A DNA stretch of 64,000 nucleotides from Haliclystus octoradiatus (lineage: Eukaryota > Cnidaria > Staurozoa > Stauromedusae > Haliclystidae), in the NCBI GenBank assembly GCA_916610825.1, contig OU744448.1, positions 3,635,465 through 3,699,464 of the forward strand. Reading direction: 5' to 3'. The notes under the pieces are model-generated. The model saw nothing but the letters and a program-made list of their open reading frames with translations. It did not search any database and had not been told where the DNA came from. Both the position numbers and the translations under genes were made by a program. Below are positions 23,901 to 33,800 of this stretch, piece by piece. How positions within the stretch are numbered: position 1 is the stretch's first letter; the number at the start of each line of letters is the position of its first letter.

Positions 23901-26331
23901 TGATGCAATTCAAGACGAAGAACTCAGTTTCCCTGTAAGTTTTATGTTAAATTACACTGAAGAGATATTTTACTCAAATTAGAAACACACCATACTTTTA
24001 TGAGTAGTACCACCATCATTTAGTGTGCTGTGCCAAAAAACTACACTTTGAATGGAATTATCCCCTGTACTAAAAATTTTACATATTGTTCAAAAATAAA
24101 TTCTCTAAATTCCACAGTTCTTTTTCACAACATTTTTGTTATATAAAAAGATTGTATCATTTTTCATAACCTTTTCATAGCATCATTATGTCATTATTTG
24201 ATAAAAAATTAACTTTTTTCCTTTTTCACAAATTGTTCAAAATTGTGTTGACCCATAGTGTACCCCACTATTGTTTCACTGTGATTGAATATATATATGC
24301 AAACCCCAGTTTTTTTTAAAGGAAACAATAAGAAATAGAAACAGCAGCCCCCTTGACTGGACTAAACTTTCTGACTCAATTATCCACGAAATGGTACTTT
24401 TCACTAATGTGCGGCCTTTAATCCAAGACCATACAGATTCCGGAAGGTTAAAGTAAACTCAGTTAAACCCTTTATCTCGAATCCTTAACATCACAATAAA
24501 TTTGGCCTAGGTGCTTGGTTGGTGGGAGGTTGGCAGCAAAATGCAATAGCTAGTTGAGCAATAGCAGACCTGACACCACCAACCATGCTCCAGTCACACT
24601 GCTAAGTCAGTACAATTCCTAGTTATACTTACCTTTATCAACCAACAAAGGGATGGGTAGGGAGGGGAAAGTAAACAATGAACAGCGTAAAATATCAGCA
24701 GCACATAAATCAATCGCTTCAACAAATACAATAGCAACAGCATAACAATTGTGTTCATATACAAACTTGACATCATTGTTTAGATGAAAGGCTTTTACAT
24801 AACAGATCATAGGCATACATGCAGTACAGATCAAACGAGCCATTCAATAAGCATAAACCCTCATCAACTTTTCTCAACCATTCAGCGGTGCGTTGAAGCA
24901 AAGAAAGAACAGTATCGCCCTGAGCCGCACCGATAATCAGCTTAATCTAGGGTCCTAGGAATAAGGAACTGACAGGGTCATGCTGTTACATGTGCTCAAT
25001 TCAACACTAAGGCAGATTGGTGTCTATAAGAAGACTTTGTGCCATTTAACAGGAGAGCTTGCAGCGGGATTCAAAGATAGTGTTTAACCTCAGTAAAATT
25101 TCATTTAACTACAAAAAAAAATTGATTTATTTTTCTATTTTTTGGTCAAACATCAACAAAGAAATTCCGAAGAAAATGTTGGAATGCATCTAGGATTCCA
25201 GAAGGCTGAACCTTTTGTCGGATGCTGACCATACCATATTGAGAATACCAGAATGAATATTTTCAGTTTGAAACGTATCAGCTGTATCAGCTGTACCATC
25301 GTTTTGTGTCAACTCTAAACAAGTTAATCGCAATTCTTTGTCATATTATACACTTTAATTTCAGGCGATCCATAACATTTTTTATGGTCATCTCATAAAA
25401 GCCGTATTACCTAGGCCTAGGCCTTAATAATAAACAATAACTTTATGATAATCTGCTCTGCATGACAATAACTTAATTTGTTCAAATTGCGTAATTGTTT
25501 CTAATGCAGTCTAATAGAAGATGTACACATCATATTCACAAGGCCTACACGTGTGATACTGCAGCACTTCAAATTTTTAATAATTTCTGTATCTAACGGT
25601 ATTTAAACTGGGGAACACAAAATATCCCACTCTCTCTGATGGTAATGTGCCATTTTTTTTATCCACATCAGAGGGTAATTAAGCACGTTCAACGATTGTA
25701 TATCATTTAATGCGCAGGCATACTATTTTCCCTTCGCAACCAGTGCCCGACAAAAATTTTATCCTTCCGGAATCTCGAACAATATTGTTCATTTTCGCCT
25801 GATAATTTTTTGCTTATATTTATGCCTATAAATCAGAACACTATCAATTTTCTTTAGAATTTGCTTCAGCCTTCCTGGTTTCATGATCCCAGAATCCCCA
25901 CTTTTGTTGGATTTCGCAATAAATTATTGTGTGTCGATAGTGGATTTCATCATCCATGTTAAGCCGTATGATATATCCGGCGTAAATCATAGCTGATTTG
26001 TTGGTGCACAGATAGTGAAAATATGGGATTTTTCTATAATTTTCAACTAATTGTTGGCGTACTTTGATGTATTTTGAATGTGACTTGATGTGAAATTAGC
26101 GTAAAAATATCTAGAGTTCCGAGTACTGTACAAGGGTTTCACTAAGGTTGTGCATGGTGAAACCTTTTCCAGTCAGTTAATATTAATTATTTTTATCCAT
26201 AGGCTGGTGCAACAATTTACTTAACAAAAACACTCGATTCTGATTGGTATGAAGGAGAGTATAATGGAAAAGTTGGGATTTTCCCAGCAAAATTTATTGA
26301 AATAATCACTCCTTTGCCCGATTTCCTATAA
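14355..26331 (+). CDS. SH3D19: Multi-SH3 adaptor gene, SH3D19 (Eve-1/EBP)-like, seven exons
   Basis: Coding exons are 14355-14911 (open from the acceptor at 14324), 15304-16471, 19093-19242, 20123-20629, 22477-22681, 23834-23934 and 26203-26331. All introns are GT-AG and all phases fit, giving 938 residues to a TAA at 26329. The first about 575 residues are basic and proline-rich with SH3-ligand-like motifs (IPPPPQLPPPPRPS, SRPAPPPP, KPPPIKTKP). Five SH3 domains follow. Their first Trp site reads NDYYFG, DNDMLKG, NDEWFKG, NDDWLEG and DSDWYEG in order, so domains 1 and 2 lack it. Vertebrate SH3D19 has the same layout and binds ADAM tails and endophilin; those partners are assumed, not shown. 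Orthology is inferred from architecture only. The first ATG used (14355) is the earliest in-frame one after the acceptor, and a 5' exon may be missing. Confidence 0.72.
15304..16471 (+). CDS. SH3D19: SH3D19-like exon B: proline/serine-rich linker and first half of SH3-1
   Basis: The acceptor is TTTTATTGCAG before 15304 and the donor is ATG/GTAGGT after 16471. The exon codes for a long disordered Ser/Pro/Lys region with KKPPPIKTKP, PPPPPKSP and RPAPPVR motifs. It ends in PHALAISNHQAITDKELSFM, the ALYDY-like first half of an SH3 domain that exon C completes. Confidence 0.7.
18379..18486. repeat. Twin 16-bp perfect palindromes between two TTAA sites
   Basis: CCCGAGTATACTCGGG occurs at 18407-18422 and again at 18451-18466, each preceded by GCTAT or GCTATC. 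The spacer contains GGACC and GGTCC that can pair with each other. TTAA lies at 18379-18382 and 18483-18486. The piggyBac at 31.4 kb also has two terminal-region hairpin palindromes, so this may be a tiny piggyBac-type relic. The two outer ends do not match as inverted repeats. Confidence 0.5.
18540..18963. mobile_element. PIF/Harbinger-type MITE, 424 bp, TTA target duplication
   Basis: The element begins AGCCCCGGCCAAATGA and ends with its near-perfect reverse complement (TCATTTGGCCGGGGCT). It is flanked on both sides by TTA (18537-18539 and 18964-18966). A 3-bp TWA duplication is the hallmark of PIF/Harbinger. The subterminal block CGCCAACATT with CAAAATCC is repeated several times inside in both orientations, so the element may be a multiple foldback. 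It has no coding capacity. Confidence 0.75.
19093..19242 (+). CDS. SH3D19: SH3D19-like exon C: second half of SH3-1
   Basis: The exon is exactly 50 codons, phase 0 at both ends (TATCTTAG/ATT and TCA/GTAAGT). It encodes GDIIFLLKRINNDYYFGKIE and SGIVPVKSIEVF, which complete the SH3 fold begun in exon B. The usual Trp-Trp pair after the RT loop is Tyr-Tyr. An acidic linker (DIDEIDADNE) ends the exon. Confidence 0.75.
19243..20122. other. Intron of the SH3 gene, nothing notable
   Basis: AT-rich sequence with stops in all frames apart from short chance frames. No repeat with a second copy in the window was recognised. Confidence 0.5.
20123..20629 (+). CDS. SH3D19: SH3D19-like exon D: SH3-2 and SH3-3
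   Basis: The exon is exactly 169 codons, phase 0 at both ends (TTTCAG/GAA and GAG/GTATGT). SH3-2 runs from AIVVHRYIASNDNELTL to SGIFPASFVAIV; its first conserved Trp is Met (DNDMLKG). SH3-3 runs from HCFTTFAFDSNIDDDLSF to GMFPRAYVDIV and keeps the Trp (NDEWFKG). A charged linker of about 40 residues separates them. Confidence 0.8.
21210..21333 (-). repeat. 5'-truncated copy of the tRNA-derived SINE
   Basis: Read on the minus strand this is AGGAAGGGCATCCGGCTATT, CGCACACAAG, AATACTAACAAATTAA and a terminal poly-A. It matches the tail half of the full SINE at 62123-62341. The tRNA-like head is missing, as expected for 5' truncation during retroposition. Confidence 0.8.
21897..21961. repeat. Three tandem copies of a 22-bp unit
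   Basis: ATTGTTTTGTACAAACAAAACC is repeated three times without interruption; each unit contains the inner palindrome TTTGTACAAA. The units are identical except for the last base of the array, so the expansion is recent. Confidence 0.8.
22317..22434. repeat. hAT-type MITE copy (GTCGGACAAAAG family)
   Basis: It is bounded by GGTCGGACAAAAGG and CTTTTGTCGGACACTGACC and carries TCTTCTGAATC inside, as the best copy at 26936-27114 does. Degenerate relatives lie at about 25185-25246, 25741-25918 and 26710-26886. Confidence 0.55.
22477..22681 (+). CDS. SH3D19: SH3D19-like exon E: SH3-4
   Basis: The acceptor is TTATTGTAAG before 22477 and the donor is GAAG/GTAGCC after 22681 (phase 1). It encodes a complete canonical SH3: AMYDFQGAHPNELTF, the Trp in NDDWLEG, and GMFPVSFVQKI. 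A charged tail (SKENEISHE) links to exon F. Confidence 0.8.
22784..22926 (+). repeat. pogo-like MITE, copy 1
   Basis: It begins CAGTGAAACCTGTATATAAC and ends GTTATAACAGGTTTGACTG, with TA on both sides. Inside are GACCACTATAG and CATTGCAAGAGTGACCACT, shared with copies at 23475, 57344 and 60865. Ends of the form CAGT(G/C)AAACCT with a TA target are typical of the Tc1/mariner-pogo group. Confidence 0.75.
23093..23240 (+). repeat. Repeat related to 13.6 kb and to the 6-kb element's edge
   Basis: AACGGCTGTTTCGTATAGGG opens the copy, followed by AACTTTTTAGTGAAT and a stretch aligning with 13640-13770. It may be a solo terminal remnant of the 6-kb element's family. It lies in an intron of the SH3 gene. 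Confidence 0.5.
23475..23651 (+). repeat. pogo-like MITE, copy 2
   Basis: It opens CAGTGAAACCTGTATAAAAC and closes GTTATAACAGGTTTGACAG. It contains the block TTGACCACTATAGACAGGTG and a duplicated inner segment that copy 1 lacks, which makes it 177 bp rather than 143. Confidence 0.75.
23834..23934 (+). CDS. SH3D19: SH3D19-like exon F: first half of SH3-5
   Basis: The acceptor is CATTTTAAG before 23834 and the donor is CCT/GTAAGT after 23934. It encodes an acidic linker (DDLENLSNSDDMSP) and KAIHDFDAIQDEELSFP, the ALYDY half of the last SH3. As in SH3-1, the domain is split by an intron just after the ELSF motif. Confidence 0.8.
23935..26202. other. Intron of the SH3 gene (2.3 kb)
   Basis: No exon was recognised. 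It contains two degenerate hAT-type MITE copies (about 25185-25246 and 25741-25918) and an inverted pair built on TTGGTGG/CCACCAA between about 24518 and 24585. Confidence 0.5.
26203..26331 (+). CDS. SH3D19: SH3D19-like exon G: second half of SH3-5 and stop
   Basis: The acceptor is TTATCCATAG before 26203. It encodes AGATIYLTKTLDSDWYEGEY and GKVGIFPAKFIEII, the Trp/Pro half of SH3-5, then seven residues and TAA at 26329-26331. Ending directly after the last SH3 fits the C-terminus of the SH3D19 family. Confidence 0.8.
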   Translation, partial: AGATIYLTKTLDSDWYEGEYNGKVGIFPAKFIEIITPLPDFL

Positions 26332-26408
26332 AAACAGAGATATGAATTTTGTAAATTTTGATAAGAGATCTAATTTCTAATTTAGCTCTGTACAAATTTT
26401 TTATAGAT

Positions 26409-26414
26409 AATAAA
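26409..26414 (+). promoter_or_regulatory. Likely polyadenylation signal of the SH3 gene
   Basis: AATAAA lies 78 bases after the stop codon. AT-rich sequence follows, so cleavage position cannot be read. Confidence 0.5.
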
Positions 26415-26935
26415 TAATATTATCATAATATCTATAATATCTCAATATTCAATTCTAAAACAATTATTATTTTTTTTCTCTTGGAATAATTTGCTATTTG
26501 TATATAGGAAAGTTATATATATCATTCAATTTTGTAGATCATTAGTATATATGTTGTTGTTGTTGATGTTGTTGATAATTGGTTACTGAAACATTGAATG
26601 AAAATTGATATTGAATGAAATTAATTTTTACAAACTGTTATTTATGTGTCTCTAATTAATTGAAATGATGTTTTTCTTCCAATATATTGGTGAAAATGAA
26701 ACCATATAGAGGGTCCGACGATAGAGAGAATCCTGGGATTCTTGATCCCGAAAGGACAGAGAAAATTCAGAAGAAAATTGATAATTTTCTGTTTTGTAGG
26801 GCAACGTTCAACAAAAATTTAAGAAGAAAATGTGAAATTTTTTCAAGATTCCGAAACCAATGCTAAATCTTTTGTCGGACAGTTCATACTGTATATGATA
26901 TACACGTCATTGATTCCCTCTTGATATCTCCCCAT

Positions 26936-27114
26936 CAGGGTCCGACAATATGTTTTACCTTCCGCAAACCTTAATTTTTAGATAAACGTTTGAGTAATTT
27001 TACTAACATAAAAACGTAAAATCGAAACTTTATTTTAGCTTTATATCTGTCATTTTGACTATTTCTTCTGAATTTTGCTAGCCTTTCCAAGTTTCCGGAC
27101 TTTGTCGGACCCTG
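26936..27114. mobile_element. hAT-type MITE, 179 bp, perfect 8-bp target duplication
   Basis: It starts CAGGGTCCGACAA and ends TTTGTCGGACCCTG. CTCCCCAT is repeated exactly on both sides (26928-26935 and 27115-27122). CAGGG ends and an 8-bp duplication are diagnostic of hAT elements. It lies between the SH3 gene and the first RRM exon and has no coding capacity. Confidence 0.85.
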
Positions 27115-27122
27115 CTCCCCAT

Positions 27123-27754
27123 ACACCACACATGTAAACATACAATATTTATTAATGCAGCATAAGTGTCTTAAGTACAAGTCAAAATTGCGGATGATTT
27201 GATTGCATTTATCAGAATTTTAACTGATATAGAGCTGTTTAACAAGGATTCAGGGATGGTACAAAGACTTCCCCGACAAGGGTGCCAACTCAGAGCCATC
27301 GATGGTTCAGTGCTATATCCCCAATCGAAGGTGCTATTTATAGAAACAAGGATGCCTGGCTGCCTTTGCACTCCAGATTTGATGTTGGTGATATTTGTTC
27401 AAAGGCTGCATGTTTGTCCAAAGATTCCTGCTTTATTTATGAGACCTAAATGATCAAGTGGCCATTGTGAACAGGTGGTTGCAATACGAAGGATTTTATT
27501 TCCATTCATTTTATAAGAAAAGTAATAACTGTTATGTGTAGACCACGTGCATACTCGCTTTGGTGTAATTAGAATCTCGCACGCTTACGCATGCGAGTGC
27601 CATTTTTACAAGTTATTCTATTGTGAATTTTTGATCTGATGCAGACACTTGCAGGGCAAGTGAAAGCTTTGATTCATTATTTAATTTGCACATTATATTT
27701 GCTGCTCAACTCTACTTTACTGCTTTAAGTATTGATTCACACAACTTATCAATC
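27123..27754. other. Presumed promoter/5' region of the RRM gene
   Basis: Open frames here (e.g. 27199-27453) show no recognisable domain. The gap between the SH3 gene stop and the first RRM ATG is 1.4 kb, about half of it MITE-derived. No TATA or initiator motif can be called with confidence. Confidence 0.35.
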
Positions 27755-27832
27755 ATGCCGTTGTCTGAGGCTAGTGCAATGCATAATACTTTTGATGTCC
27801 ATATTACAAACTTACCAATTGGAATTCCTAAG
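27755..27832 (+). CDS. RRM gene exon 1 (RNP2 strand)
   Basis: ATG at 27755, a second in-frame ATG at 27779, and donor AAG/GTGAGC after 27832 (phase 0). The 26 codons end with [14 protein letters not shown], whose VHITNLP resembles the RNP2 hexamer. The AATTT target duplication of the nested gypsy element begins eight bases past the exon end. Confidence 0.5.
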
Positions 27833-30800
27833 GTGAGCAAATTTTATGAGAACTGTAGAATTATGTGGAAGAAATAATAATAACAACGTAGGTTGAATTG
27901 ATTTATATATTTCTTCTTAATGAATAATAATATAAATTCCAAGTTGATATGTTGATAGTGTTATAATTTGTAGATGTGTATGCACAGGGGCGCAAATTGA
28001 AATTAATCTTAGGGGGGTGTCTGGAAAAAGGGACCGATTTTTTTCTTAAAATTTCTCATAGTTTTGTGTCATGTTTCCGACATTTGTTAAGAAAGTTTCC
28101 TACATTGGCGCACCTACTGTGGATATTCTGGCTTACTAGGAAAGCACTTGTTAGAATCACAAAAAAAATGTCAATACTTTATAAATCACATTTAATATAT
28201 GTACTATATGGGCACAGTGGACTGATCACTCTTAAAGTTAACAAAATAATTTCACTACTATGTGTAAATGGAAAATTCATTACATAAACATGAATCATTA
28301 CCTATTGAGTCAAACATGAATACAATATATTTTTCTATCAATGATAGGCCTAATCATGTAGTATTTATTACTTTGAAATGTGAATTGAAGTAATTATATT
28401 TTCATCTGTCTTCCAGTCTTTGGTGCCTTAGACCACTTTTTCAGAACATTATCCAAATTTAATGCATCTGTGATGTCTCTCTCTGTTGCCAAACTCATTA
28501 GACCATGGAGACGTGTTTGACTAGTTGTACTGCTTAATAAAGTTTTTATTAAGTTTAACTTGGAGAAAGCTCGCTCATTAGAGGCAGATGTTATTGGTGC
28601 TGTCAATAGTAGCTTCAGACAACGCAATGTTAATGGGAAAACATTCGAGTACTGAAGACAGTAGCTATAAGAATATTTAAAATAATTGCACCCTGTCAAG
28701 TAATCTTTGCTATGAATTCGAAATATTTCAATTTCACTTTCCAATGATTCGATACTAGGTTGCGGAAATTGGAAAAAGATTGAGAAGCTGTTGAACCTGA
28801 TTCGATTTTACATTTTCATTGTACGGTGGCTTAAAGATCAAAACAACAGGTTCAATAATTTTGAATGCATCTTCATAGTTTTCCTTCAAAAGTTTGATCT
28901 GGGTATCAAGTACCTTTAAAAATTCTGTGCGATAAAAGCTTTGTAACGTAAATTCAACACTCTTAGCTGCATTTTAAAGGGGCAAAATTGACCGGCGACC
29001 GCTGCGAGCTCAAGTTGAATTTATGCTTAGCGTAATTCAACCGTCTCGCTTCGAAACTATTGTTATACGCAGGCCTAATTTGTAATAAAATTCATCTCAA
29101 CAATGAACATTGTGTTATAAACAATAAGCATGCACGTGATCCTAAGTGCGTAGCGCCTGCCGGTCAATTTTGCTCCTTTAATCGTATCTCCTTGGCTGTA
29201 GGCGTCTGCGATGGCGTCTTGAAAACTCTAAATCAGGATCCACATCGTGATCCATTCTACCTTTTATTGATGCGTCAGCTTGCTGATTTATAGCATCTTC
29301 ATCCTTCCGAATAGAAGTTAGGATGTTTATAGTAGCAGAAGTTGCCTCCAGCGCATCTGTTACATTAACCTTAACTGTCTGCATGATATTGTCATTTAGT
29401 ATTTTTGTTTTGGTCATAACGTTTCGAATGAACATTAATGCAACAATAAAATTCAAACGAAACAATCTTCAATGAAAGATTTTCTGCTTTGTTTGCTGTA
29501 AAACGATCTCCCTCTTCCATTTCCTTATCCAGCGCAGAAATGATAGCATCATAGCTAGACCACACAGCTTTTAAAGATTCACATTGTGCAACCCGTTTTG
29601 TACCGGAAAGATTCCTCAATTGCACATTGCTCTCAGCATTCACATCTTCCTCCAGCTGCTGCTTGTAGATTGCAAATCTTTTTGTACTGGAACTGAAAAA
29701 TACATAGGCAAGTTGCAATGTATCAAACATGTTTGAAATAACACTACTTGATGCACAACTGTGTTCAACCGTGATATTGATGCGATGAGCAAGACATGGG
29801 AAGTATATGGAATTTCTCTTCTCAGATATTCAGACAGCTTGCTTGGCAACCTTAAAATTTACCGGACATTGAGGCTGTGTAATCATAAGATTGAAAAGCA
29901 ACTGCTTCAGTGTCAAATCCCTGACTTTGCAAGGATTTAATGATTGATTTTGCTTGACCATCTCCTGTTTTGTCATCTGTTATGCGCATATCAACGAGAC
30001 GATCCTTGATTTCACCCTCAGTAGACACGTATCTCACTACAACTGATAATTGGTCCCTATGAGATGTATCGGGTGTAGTATCGGCCATTACGGCAAAGAA
30101 CTTTGCACTGCTTGCTTCTTATCGAATTCTCTCCTTCAGCTGCTTACGGAGAAGGTCAATGTATTGATTTTGGGAGTCCCAGTAAATGTACACAGCTCGC
30201 TGGGGACGTTTTACAGCATCATCCAGCCATCCTTTCAAAAGAGGACAATGACATGCAAGCAAATGAACAATGATGAAAATTTCTGTTCATATCATTTTCT
30301 GCACTAGATCATCGAAATGCTAGCCCTTGACGACCAAGAAACCGTGCCGCATCGACCAATATACTTATTGCCTCCCTGCTTCTTTCCTGCCTTACTCACT
30401 CGATTTCTATGCACTCTTTTCTCTGCCCTTTAGTCAACATACTGTCAACATGTAAGTTTTGTCGTTGGTACATGGTCAAAGCTTCAACTGCAGATTTGTG
30501 ACTCTTACTTGCGAAATGGCTCGAGAGTTTCCTTTTCTTTATATTTTGTCCCATTGCCGAACACCTTTAACCCACGCCTTGGAAGATTGTTCATCCATTA
30601 ATCCAGTAGAAAAAAGCTGACAGCAGAAACAATATGCAGCATCCTTTGCGATTGAATATTCCAAATGTGGAAATTCTCTAAACCAATCAACATATAACCT
30701 GCTCTGCTTCGAAGGGTCGACATCGCTATTTCTGGGATAGGATCGAAGTAATGGCTGAAATGGGCCCATGCTAAATACATAATCTCTATCTTCATCATTC

Positions 30801-33800
30801 TTAATTTTTCTACGCAAACCAGGATCATGATGTACTGACATAAAGCTCTGACTTGGTGATTCCTTGCTTTCTTGGCTTTGCCGCAATTCATGCTGACATG
30901 TTTCAGGATTCTCTAAAAGTTTTGAAGATGAGTCACGTACTTGTCTGACGGTCTCAAAAGAAACGAAAAAAAAATAGCTCCGCTACGCTCGGACTCATGG
31001 TGAATAATATAACAATCAAAATAAACCAATTAAAATCAAATTCAATAGAATATCTAATCAATCAAATCATCATGCAAAGAAAAATCAAATCAAATCAAAT
31101 TCAAAAAAGTAAATCAATCCAATCGAATGATATAAAAATCAGATCAAATAAAAAAAATCAACTTCAATCAAATAAAATAAATTATAACAATATCCAAATA
31201 ATATAATAGTATAAAGAAAAATATATCCAAATAATAAATCAAAGAAAAAAGAGAAAAAGAAAAAAAATGTTAGACAGACCGATGGGATTGAACCCCAGAC
31301 CCCCGCACCTTATGCAGACGCTTCACCACTAGACCATACCAAGATATAACAAATAAAGTGATTTTCACTACTTATAATACAGGTGTGAGTTGTAAATGAC
31401 GTGCGAAATTGTCTCTTCTTAACTCATTGCGTACCAGAAGCCGCTCTGAGCGGCTCGCAGTTGTGACGTTGTGTACCAGAAGCCGCTCACAGCGGCTCTC
31501 GCATAAATTAGCAATATCGATCCCATTGGTCGACCAAAAGGTAGAAAAAGTCGTCTTTTTTGTTCCTTATGTATATTTAAGCTAATATATGCAAAAAATC
31601 CGACAGGAAATGATCAATAAATGAATAAATTAGCAATATTTTTGGTTTGTTGTGTTTTCTTCGAGAATTTCCCATTTATATTATTTCAAAATGGCACGTC
31701 CTAGCCAACGCGTGTCAGCTGATTTTGCTAGAAGTCTTATTTTAGGCTGTTCTGATTCTCTTTCCGACACTGAAAGTAGTGAGAGTGATGAATCTTATAC
31801 GGCTGATCCAGATTGTAGTATGGTTGATACAATAGATGACGAAAATATTGAGGAGGACATAAACATTGCCGTAGGAAATGAGTCTGACCAAAATCAGCTG
31901 ATCGAAGCTGACGAAAATTTACCATCGTCATCCAGCAGTAAACGGCAAAAAACAACAAAGTCTTCTAAAAAGAAGGCAAATGATACACGAAAATTTGCTG
32001 AAGTTAAAGCTGGTGCTGATAGCCGTGTACATAATTTTCCTTTTGTGCCTAATAAATCTTGTGGAATGGGAGAAAATATCGGAGAAATTGCAACGTCATT
32101 AGCTGCTCTGCGTTTGTTGTTAACTGAAGATGTTATGGACAAGATGTGTTCACTTATAAATTCATACGCAGAAACTAAAGTAGCAATGAACAGGCCGAGT
32201 CGTAGATATTCTGTGTTTTTAAATTGGAGTCCCATTTCAAGTCAGAACTTATTAAATTTTTGGCAGTATTGATTGCACAGGGAATTGACAAAAGACCCAC
32301 AGTGAAAGAATACTGGTCCACCAGTGACTTTTTACATGTAAGTTGGTACGGGAAAGTATTTCCAAGAGCCAGGTTCGAAGCTATATACCATACCATGCTC
32401 CATGTGGGAGAAGAATCAGATGGAAATAGTAATTCTGGTAAAGAGAAAATGGAACCTTTTATAAATCTTTTGTTGTCAAAATTTCAAGAAGTGTTCTACC
32501 CCTTCAAAGAAGTTAGTATTGATGAAATGGTCATTGGATGGAAAGGCAGGTGGAAGTATAAACAGTATAACCCTAATAAGCCTGCAAAATACCATATTAA
32601 AACTTTTGGACTTTGTGATGCTGCAACTGGGTATGTTTATAATACATTGACATATTTTGGGTCACACACGTCCTATGTTGCCTCTGACGATGGGAGCAGG
32701 GGGCATGCAGAGAAAATTTTTGAAACATTGTTGGTCCCCTTGGAAAGGGACATCACATTTATGCAGACCGGTACTACACAACCCATGCTCTAATTAAATT
32801 TCTGAATAATAGAAAATTGTATTATACAGGAACATTGAACAGGAACAGGGTTGGGTTCCCCCCAGAAGTAAAAACCCTCTTACCAGATCATCGGGTAGCC
32901 AAATATTATAGGGAAGTAGCTGAATCAGGTTCTATTTCATCTGATGGTGTTTTGACAGCAATTTGGAGAGACAAGAAAGCTAAAAAGCCTTGCATAATTG
33001 TATCAACGTATGCTATTGCAGAAAATGTCACTGTCCAGCGCAAACGAGAGGAAGTAGAAATGCCTTAGACAGTGAACGATTACAATCAGAACATGAATGG
33101 ATGCGATTTAGCTGATCAGATGACATCTTATTATCCCCAGTATCAGAGAAAGGTAAAAAAATGGTGGAAAAGAGTTTTCTTATGGCTTCTCGAGGTTACG
33201 CAAATCAATGCGCACATACTGCTTGTTTTGAGTAATTCTGATAACAATTTAGGTAAAAAGATTTTACTACAATTCAAGAAAGATTTGCTATCACAAATGA
33301 TGGAGTGGGCCCATGAAGAAGATGGGGACAATATGCAACCAAGTAGAAGACAGGGACGGCCACCAACCTGTTCTTTCTTAGACAGAATGTCAAACCAGCC
33401 CCATCTAGTAAGATTTGTTGACGCTGACAGGGCATGTGTGGTATGCAACAAACCAGACGAAAGAAAGAGAACAAAATTTATATGTAGTGGTTGTGAAGAC
33501 CAACCACATTTACATCCCAAAAATTGCTTTGAAAAATATCATACCCAAGTTCAATATAGGTAATTTTATTTTTCATATAACAATAACAACAATAAATTCG
33601 TTTCATATTGCATGAAAAGGACAGTCATAATTTAGATTTGTATTTACATAATAATGGTATACAGAAACACAGAAATCATAAATTCAACTTTTAGTCTTTA
33701 TAAATATATACAAAAATATTATTTGTAACTTTCATTGTTCAAAATAGTTTGTTTATTTGTAAATTTTTACACTATGATAGCTACAAAGTCATTTTTTTCT

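Larger units (their letters stand above)
27985..30960 (-). mobile_element. hAT transposon (ZMYM-type transposase) nested in the inner gypsy
   Basis: The left end reads CAGGGGCGCAAA, a typical hAT terminus, directly after the truncated gypsy LTR. The transposase runs on the minus strand from about 30890 to 28394. The far end is not clear: no matching inverted terminus was found before the AT-rich repeat at 30.99 kb. A TTAA-flanked MITE sits inside at 28977-29177. Confidence 0.6.

Noticed and set aside
31272..31345. Working tRNA gene on the minus strand
   Set aside because: A and B boxes are good, but acceptor arms do not pair and the anticodon arm is poor. A SINE head or tRNA pseudogene is likelier.
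31652..33563. A domesticated (functional) piggyBac-derived host gene
   Set aside because: Two frameshifts and one stop interrupt it, and TTAA-flanked ends are still visible, so it is an ordinary dead copy.
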